Assembly: GCA_029933635.1 (NCBI GenBank)
Contig: JAOZNS010000114.1
Location: 1 to 8,573, forward strand
From: Candidatus Zixiibacteriota bacterium
GTDB taxonomy: Bacteria > Zixibacteria > MSB-5A5 > SM1-73
DNA: 8,573 nucleotides
Reading direction: 5' to 3'
In this document: positions 1 through 5,400 of the stretch, in pieces
Layout of the letters: each line of letters starts with the position of its first letter
How positions within the stretch are numbered: position 1 is the first letter of the stretch
The notes under the pieces: generated by a model
Told to the model about the DNA's origin: nothing
Seen by the model: only the letters and a program-made list of their open reading frames with translations
Database searches by the model: none
Position numbers and translations under genes: made by a program

Positions 1-26
1 TTAAACTACCTTCCCCTCATTGTCAA
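1..26 (-). promoter_or_regulatory. Possible -35 box of a promoter for a gene beyond the window
   Basis: Reading on the minus strand, TTGACA (21-26) is followed by exactly 17 bases and then TAA at the window edge, where a -10 element would begin. Only the first three bases of that element are visible. This is speculative, and FCB bacteria often use other promoter forms. Confidence 0.2.
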
Positions 27-34
27 GGACGAGG

Positions 35-48
35 AGGTCATTTGACCT
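35..48. repeat. 14-base palindrome overlapping the stop codon of gene A
   Basis: AGGTCA-TT-TGACCT is a perfect six-base inverted repeat with a two-base centre. It overlaps the TAA stop (48-50) by one base. There is no T-run after it on the coding strand, so it is not a standard terminator. A small stabilising hairpin or a protein site are possibilities; chance is not excluded. Confidence 0.45.
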
Positions 49-2324
49 TATTTCAGCAGGACCATCTTGTGCACCGAGGTAAAGCCACCACCAGTTAGCC
101 TGTAGAAATAGATACCAGAGGCTATATCCCGTGCATCCCACTTCACTTGCCTATAGCCAGGAGCCTGTTTCTCATCCACCAGAGTGGCCACCTTCTCCCC
201 CACGATGTTGTAAACCTCCAAGGTTATAGGTATTAAGTAAGAGGTGTTAGAGACCCCTTTCCCCTTAGACCTCTCACCTGTAGCCTGAGGAATTGCATAC
301 CGAATAAGCGTGGTAGAGTTGAACGGATTAGGATAGTTCTGCTCCAAGGCAAACTGGGTGGGCAACCTACCCCCACCTGCCTTCACTACCCACTCCAGGC
401 TCAAAGGCTGCACCCGGGCTCCATATACCTCCGCCCTCTGCCACCTCAACCCCAGATCACCCCTCTTCTCCAACTCAAATACTACCTCACCTACCCGATG
501 AGTCCCAGGCTCCAGCAGCTTAGCCATCTCTATGTCCGGCACAGCCCCTATCCGCACTACTCCTGCCTCCCGAGTATCCACTGCCCAGAAGTCATAGCCT
601 TCTCCACCCTCTACCCGCTCATACCGCAGAGTCCCAGTATCATACCCCAACGAGATGTCCAATCCACATACCGGCTCAGTCACTGTCAGCTCCACAGGTA
701 TCCGCACCAACCCATCAGCTACCATAGGCTCCCCAGCCACTAACTTATTCTCCGCACCAGCTAGGCTCTCCGCTGGCTTGTAGGCTAAGCCCTTACCACC
801 CACGCAGAAGGCATGGATCCCACAATACAGACCATCTTCTGTGGGATCGGACCCACAGTCCGGATAAGGTGGTTGAGGGGGAACTGAACCAGGAACACCA
901 AAGATGGATTGAAGGGCCATTAAAGGATCATTGGTAAAGATGTTACCGTTATCATCATAATCAGCGGCATCATCACAGGAAGGGGGAGTTGCACCAGGAA
1001 CTCCAAAGATGAACTGTAGCTCCATCAAAGGGTCATTGGTCAAAACCTGTCCATCTCCATCATAATCCCCCCGAATGAAAGGAACGTCTACCTCTAAGCT
1101 AATAGGTACCAGAAGCTTGTAAAGAGGAACCTCTCCGGGACCAAAATCACTGGCAGAGACGGCAAGTGTGCCCGCATAGACCCCACCAAGTAGTGCAGAA
1201 GTATTCACCAAAACCGCCACCCCGGATACCTCATTCGAACTCAAGGTATCCACCTGGGGAGAGACAAATAACCAAGGTTGAGGTGAAGCAACACCAAAGA
1301 TGAAGGCCGAATCCCCAACATTGGAAACATGAAGGCTATCCTCAGCAGCACTATCAGGTGGCAGTACGAAATGAAACGAACCCTTGTCCAAGACAATTCC
1401 ATCCGAACCCCTAACAACAGGCACCATCCAAGCTGCTTTCCTGGATTCGATACCACACTCCCCATATTTTATCCTGAACCAACCCTTGGTGCTATCCGGA
1501 TAGGGACCATATTCCCCCCAGTTGGGTCCCCAACTGTTCTTGCAAATCCAGCATGAATCTGTATCACTATAGCCTACTATGGCAATGGCATGCCTGCCCG
1601 CATAATCGCCTGAAACGTGTTGATAAACACCACCGTGGTAATAGAAGAAGTCTTCATAGACATAGAAGTGGCCCTCTATCGGCCCATAATTATAGAGAGC
1701 CGATTTTGTGCTGGAGATGGTCCCATCTGTCCACCCCCAGTTGCTTATCTTCCGAGCCATCTCTTGCCAATCTGCGCACGTTTCGCTGCAATTATCATCC
1801 CTCTGGGCGTAGGGGAGGCAGTCCTCCCTAGGCACTCCATAATTGAGAAAATAGTTCATCGCCGTGGAGATGGACATCCCTGTATCACAATCCCCTCCAG
1901 CACAGGAGAAAAGGTGTTGCTCGGAAAGGTCGGGCATAATCCAGTAATTACGAGCATATATTTTGATATTCCCCTCCAGGGCAGCACAAGCCCCAAAAGC
2001 AGTGCATGAACCGCAATATTTTTGATCCTTTACCGGTGTCAACCAGAAGTGGCCATCCTTGTTTCTCCAATCCAACTCAGTAGGAAGATCTTTGACTCTT
2101 CCAATCTGAACTCCAGGCGCCCCTGAAAACTCATCGGCCAGATTATCGCCAAGCAACCTCCTCCTCTCTTCTGGAGATAGTTTAGAAATCCATGTCTCCG
2201 CCGCTTCCCACTTTGCCCCTTTCTTCCTTATGGCTCTCTTTATCTCCTCCAAGTCTGTCCCCATCACCGAGGATCCGAGCAGAAGAAAAGATAGAGTCAG
2301 CAGAAGAAGTATCTTTCGATGCAT
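48..2324 (-). CDS. Secreted papain-family (C1A) cysteine protease with dockerin-like, cohesin-like and type A sorting domains
   Basis: The 758-residue product is a secreted multidomain cysteine endopeptidase. Residues 1-22 form a signal peptide (basic MHRK, then a leucine-rich core). A charged segment at about 23-78 is probably a short propeptide. The C1A catalytic domain runs from about 79 to 304 and starts with the papain-like mature end LPTELDWR. It keeps the oxyanion Gln101, nucleophile Cys107 (GSCTAFG), His245 (GRHAIAIVGY) and Asn263 (KNSWGPNWGE). Thr108 replaces the tryptophan that normally follows the nucleophile. About 308-412 is a BACON-like Ig domain (PWLFVSP ... GGVYAGTLAVSA). About 418-478 is a dockerin-like module with two calcium loops, D420/D422/D424/D431 and D455/D457/N459/D466. 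About 512-647 is cohesin-like, and 654-758 is the sorting tail. The ATG at 2322-2324 is preferred to the in-frame GTG at 2331-2333, because that GTG lies inside a near-perfect Shine-Dalgarno sequence. The gene is 152 nt downstream of gene B on the same strand. Secretion through a type IX system is inferred from the tail. The fold assignment is firm; the substrate is unknown. Confidence 0.93.
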   Translation of the reverse strand: MHRKILLLLTLSFLLLGSSVMGTDLEEIKRAIRKKGAKWEAAETWISKLSPEERRRLLGDNLADEFSGAPGVQIGRVKDLPTELDWRNKDGHFWLTPVKDQKYCGSCTAFGACAALEGNIKIYARNYWIMPDLSEQHLFSCAGGDCDTGMSISTAMNYFLNYGVPREDCLPYAQRDDNCSETCADWQEMARKISNWGWTDGTISSTKSALYNYGPIEGHFYVYEDFFYYHGGVYQHVSGDYAGRHAIAIVGYSDTDSCWICKNSWGPNWGEYGPYPDSTKGWFRIKYGECGIESRKAAWMVPVVRGSDGIVLDKGSFHFVLPPDSAAEDSLHVSNVGDSAFIFGVASPQPWLFVSPQVDTLSSNEVSGVAVLVNTSALLGGVYAGTLAVSASDFGPGEVPLYKLLVPISLEVDVPFIRGDYDGDGQVLTNDPLMELQFIFGVPGATPPSCDDAADYDDNGNIFTNDPLMALQSIFGVPGSVPPQPPYPDCGSDPTEDGLYCGIHAFCVGGKGLAYKPAESLAGAENKLVAGEPMVADGLVRIPVELTVTEPVCGLDISLGYDTGTLRYERVEGGEGYDFWAVDTREAGVVRIGAVPDIEMAKLLEPGTHRVGEVVFELEKRGDLGLRWQRAEVYGARVQPLSLEWVVKAGGGRLPTQFALEQNYPNPFNSTTLIRYAIPQATGERSKGKGVSNTSYLIPITLEVYNIVGEKVATLVDEKQAPGYRQVKWDARDIASGIYFYRLTGGGFTSVHKMVLLK
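51..365 (-). other. Type A (Por-type) C-terminal sorting domain of gene A
   Basis: Residues 654-758 contain LPTQFALEQNYPNPFNSTT, IRYAIP, LEVYNIVGEKVATLVD, W....IASGIYFYRL and HKMVLLK. The loop after IRYAIP is lengthened by about 20 residues rich in basic and small polar residues, at the point where gene B has its own insertion and gene C has none. Confidence 0.85.
228..287 (-). repeat. Extra loop segment with imperfect inverted repeat in the sorting domain of gene A
   Basis: The segment encodes about 20 residues (QATGERSKGKGVSNTSYLIP) between IRYAIP and LEVYN. Its DNA has imperfect complementary arms, GTAAGAGGT at 237-245 and ACCTCTCAC at 269-277, matching at eight of nine bases. The composition (many Lys, Gly, Ser, Thr) is unlike that of the flanking beta-strands. 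It is probably an inserted repeat, but its ends cannot be fixed from one copy. Confidence 0.5.
331..432. repeat. Segment nearly identical to 8344-8445 (genes A and C)
   Basis: The 102 bases differ from 8344-8445 at only four positions. They encode the end of the cohesin-like domain and the LPTQFALEQNYP start of the sorting tail. Sequence on both sides is much less alike, so the block looks homogenised by recombination. Confidence 0.85.
891..1073 (-). other. Dockerin-like calcium-binding module of gene A
   Basis: The loops DYDGDGQVLTND and DYDDNGNIFTND are 35 residues apart and keep the aspartate or asparagine ligands at positions 1, 3, 5 and 12. Each is followed by PLM.LQ.IFGVPG. The module lies between the BACON-like domain and the cohesin-like domain. 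The cysteine pattern of the linker is as in gene B (PSCDDAADYDD, DCGSDPT, YCG, FCVGG). Confidence 0.8.
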
Positions 2325-2328
2325 TTTT

Positions 2329-2337
2329 ATCACCTCC
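2329..2337 (-). promoter_or_regulatory. Near-consensus Shine-Dalgarno of gene A, deciding the start
   Basis: On the coding strand the sequence reads AGGGGAGGTGATAAAAATG. GGAGGTGAT matches nine bases of the standard anti-Shine-Dalgarno complement, and GGAGG ends eight bases before the ATG. The upstream in-frame GTG (2331-2333) is part of this element and has no ribosome site of its own at a proper distance, so the ATG at 2322-2324 is the likely start. The match is seen directly; use of the site is inferred. Confidence 0.85.
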
Positions 2338-2392
2338 CCTTGGGAATTAATCCGAGCATCAAATCCATCGCTGCTGACTTCTAACCCCCAGA

Positions 2393-2412
2393 GCCTAAAA
2401 GTGGCTAAAAGT
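2393..2412. repeat. Tandem 10-mer in the gap between genes B and A
   Basis: GCCTAAAAGT is followed directly by GGCTAAAAGT, matching at nine of ten bases. It is the only clear structure in the 152-nt gap at 2325-2476 apart from the ribosome site of gene A. No convincing promoter or T-tailed hairpin was found there, so A may be read through from B. Confidence 0.6.
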
Positions 2413-2476
2413 TCAAAGTCCTCTAAGTTCCTTGAGAAACCGGAAAAAGGGAAACACGGGATCCAAATTTATGCCC

Positions 2477-5400
2477 TCATTTCAACAGGACCATCTTACG
2501 GATTGAGGTGAAACCACCAGCAGTTAGTTTATAAAAGTAAACACCCGAAGCCATATCTTGAACATTCCACCTCACTTGCTTATAGCCAGGGGTCTGCTTC
2601 CCATCCACCAGAGTGGCCACCTTCTCCCCCAGGATGTTGTAAACCTCCAACCTAACCGCTGTTAGCGGTCCACCATCCGCTGATAGCTGATAGCTAATAG
2701 CTGGAATGGCGTAGCGAATGAGGGTAGTAGAGTTGAACGGATTAGGATAGTTCTGCTCCAAGGCGAACTTATCGGGAAGATTTGCCTTCACCAACCCGTT
2801 TTTCCACTCCACGGACAAAGGTTGAGCATCTGCCCCATATATCTCAACTTTAAACCAGTTGAGCTCCGCCTCTGTTTTCTTCTCCACCTCAAACGCAATT
2901 TCACCTATCCTATGCGTCCCAGGCTTCAGCAGTTCAGCCATCTCTATGTCCGCGACTGCCCCTATCCTCACCACACCCACCTGAGCGGAGTCCACAGCCC
3001 AGAAGTCATACCCATCACCACCATGCACTCCCCTAAACCGTAAGGAACCTGTATCATATCTAAGGGAGACATCAAATCCAGATACCGGCTCGGTTATGGT
3101 CAAATCAATAGGCACCATCACTATCCCTTCCACTGGAATGGCCTCCCCAGCTACTATCTCCTGTCCTGCTCCAGGGACACTCATTGAGGGCTTGTAGGCC
3201 AAACCATCGCTCCCCCCCATACAGAAGTCATGCCATTGACAACCCAATTCATCCCCAGTCGGATCCACACCACAGATTTCCCCCGGAGGGGGTGGAGGAA
3301 GATAACCAGGCACCTTAAAGATGTACTGGAGCATCATCAACGGGTCGTTTGTCAAGATCTCGCCATCATCATCATAATCAGCCGCGTCCTCGCAAGAGGG
3401 GGGTATATAACCCGATACTCTAAATATGTACTGAAGCTCCATAAGGGCGTCATTGGTCAGTATCTGGCCGTTACCATCATAATCTCCCCTGATGAAAAGA
3501 GGACTAAATTGCAAATAGAAATTCCAATTGAGTTGATTACTCCACCTCTCAGTTCCCCATCTATCATAGGCCTTTACTCTCCAATAGTAGGTGGTATCAG
3601 TTATCAGGCTATCAAGACTACTCCTCAGAAGATCAAAATCACCTTCAGTAACTTCCACCACATCATTAGCCTCCAGTTCCTGGTTGCTTAGTTTATCATC
3701 TGAGAGAGCTTGCAGATTGTGGTTTATGACTAACTCGGTAGATGTGGGAGTAACCGCCTGACTTAGGGTATATTCACTTTTCGACAAACTATCAATGACC
3801 ATCGAATCTGAAAAATCAGGATTTAAACTCAGATATAAGGTATAGAGAACAGTGTCCCCCGGGTCAGGATCAGAAGCATCCTCCCAGTCCAACCTAATTG
3901 GAATACCCGCATAGACCGTATCCCCATTGGTTGGGGTAAGAAGGTCAAACGAATCAGGAGGTTCAACGAGATAAGTATTGAAACTAAAGGTCTCAATACT
4001 CCACGTCTCCAGGTCAAAATTGTCCATTGCCTTGACCCTCCAATAGTAAGTAGCATCATCTGCCAGCATCGGTAGTGTGCAAGTAGTATCCCCAAGAGGG
4101 GATACCGAATCTTGAACGACAAAAGTGCTATCTGTGGAATAATAAACACCATAGGTAACGCTATCACCTGGATCAGGATCAACAGCACTTTGCCACAGCA
4201 ACATGGGAGTGAGGGTCCAAACCGTATCCCTGTCTTCCGGTGAAATGAGATTAAAGGCAAAGGGCGGTTCCGGAGCATATACATGGAAACTCCAATCGAC
4301 TTGCTCACTCCAGGTCCCTAAACCGAAGCTATCGAAAGCCCTCACCTTCCAATAGATCCTTGCGTCGTCGGGCAATCCCGCTGCTATGAAATATTGGCTT
4401 TCACTTAGACTATCAACGATTATTGTTGAATCTAAATGGAATTGAGGAGATGTACCATAGTAGAGAGTATAGAGGACACTATCACCGGGATCGGGTTCGG
4501 TCGCCTCCTCCCAATTTAGCGTCACCCAGCTTGCATAGATCGTATCCCCGTTCGAAGGGTAAAGCAAACTAAAAACATTAGGGGGCTCTGGGAAATAGAC
4601 ATTAAAACTAAAGGTCCCTATACTCCAAACCTCTAAACCCCAATTATCTTTCCCCTTTACTTTCCAGTAGTAAACGGTATCATCGGTTAGTCCTGGTAAA
4701 CTACACGTAGTATCCCCCACATTGGGGAGAGAATCGTAAGTAGCAAAGGTGCTATCCGTAGAGTAGTAGATGGTATAGATAACTGTATCACCTGGATCGG
4801 GATCAACTGCTCCCTGCCAGGTAAGTGTGGGAGTTAGACTCCAAGCAGTATCTCTATCTGCAGGCAAGAGAAGCGAGAAGCTTAATGGTGCCCTTTCCTC
4901 ATAGACAACAACCTTTTGACCCGTAGAGAGGTTGGAATGAACCCTCATCACTCCACTGGTGGGGAAGAGAACTTTTAGATCATAAGTATAATTATGATCC
5001 AATCCAAACTCAGCTTCCAAGGAATTCATTGAACAATAACCAGATCCAGCCCTTATCTCCCTAAGGCCAAGCAGAGTCCCAGTGCCCGCTTGATAAACCG
5101 CAACCTTAGCCCCTACGCCATCCCTATTGCTGAACCCTGGAGCCAAGTATGCTGCCCCCACGACGGCCACCTCAATGAAGTCAACGTTATCAATCTGGTT
5201 CTGATATAGAATATTCGCTTGATCGTGGTTCACCACATAGAGGTCCAGATCACCATCATTGTCATAATCTCCCCAAGCGGTCCCATATCCATAACCCAGG
5301 TCCCCTACACCCGCCCTCTCGGTAGCGTCGGAGAAGGTCCCATCGCCGTTGTTAGCATAGAGGAGATTAGCCCCGTAAGCTTTTCGCCCTCCTCGATAGT

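Noticed and set aside
1617..2009. Open frame of 130 codons on the plus strand
   Set aside because: It lies opposite the catalytic core of the protease, has no ribosome site or recognisable domain, and is explained as a shadow of gene A.
2325..2476. Terminator and promoter between genes B and A
   Set aside because: I found no GC-rich hairpin with a T-run and no pair of boxes at a proper distance; only the tandem 10-mer and the ribosome site are supported.
3305..3493. The two calcium loops as a thrombospondin type 3 or calmodulin-like EF-hand pair
   Set aside because: The 12-residue loops with a following helix and 35-residue spacing fit the dockerin pattern better, and the entering helix of a true EF-hand is missing.
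3230..3691. Open frame of 153 codons on the plus strand
   Set aside because: It is antisense to the dockerin-like module and fourth FN3 domain of gene B, and its sequence is isoleucine-rich in the way of antisense frames.
3829..4308. Open frame of 159 codons on the minus strand in another frame
   Set aside because: It overlaps the FN3 domains of gene B entirely; the gene B frame has clear domain conservation here, the other has none.
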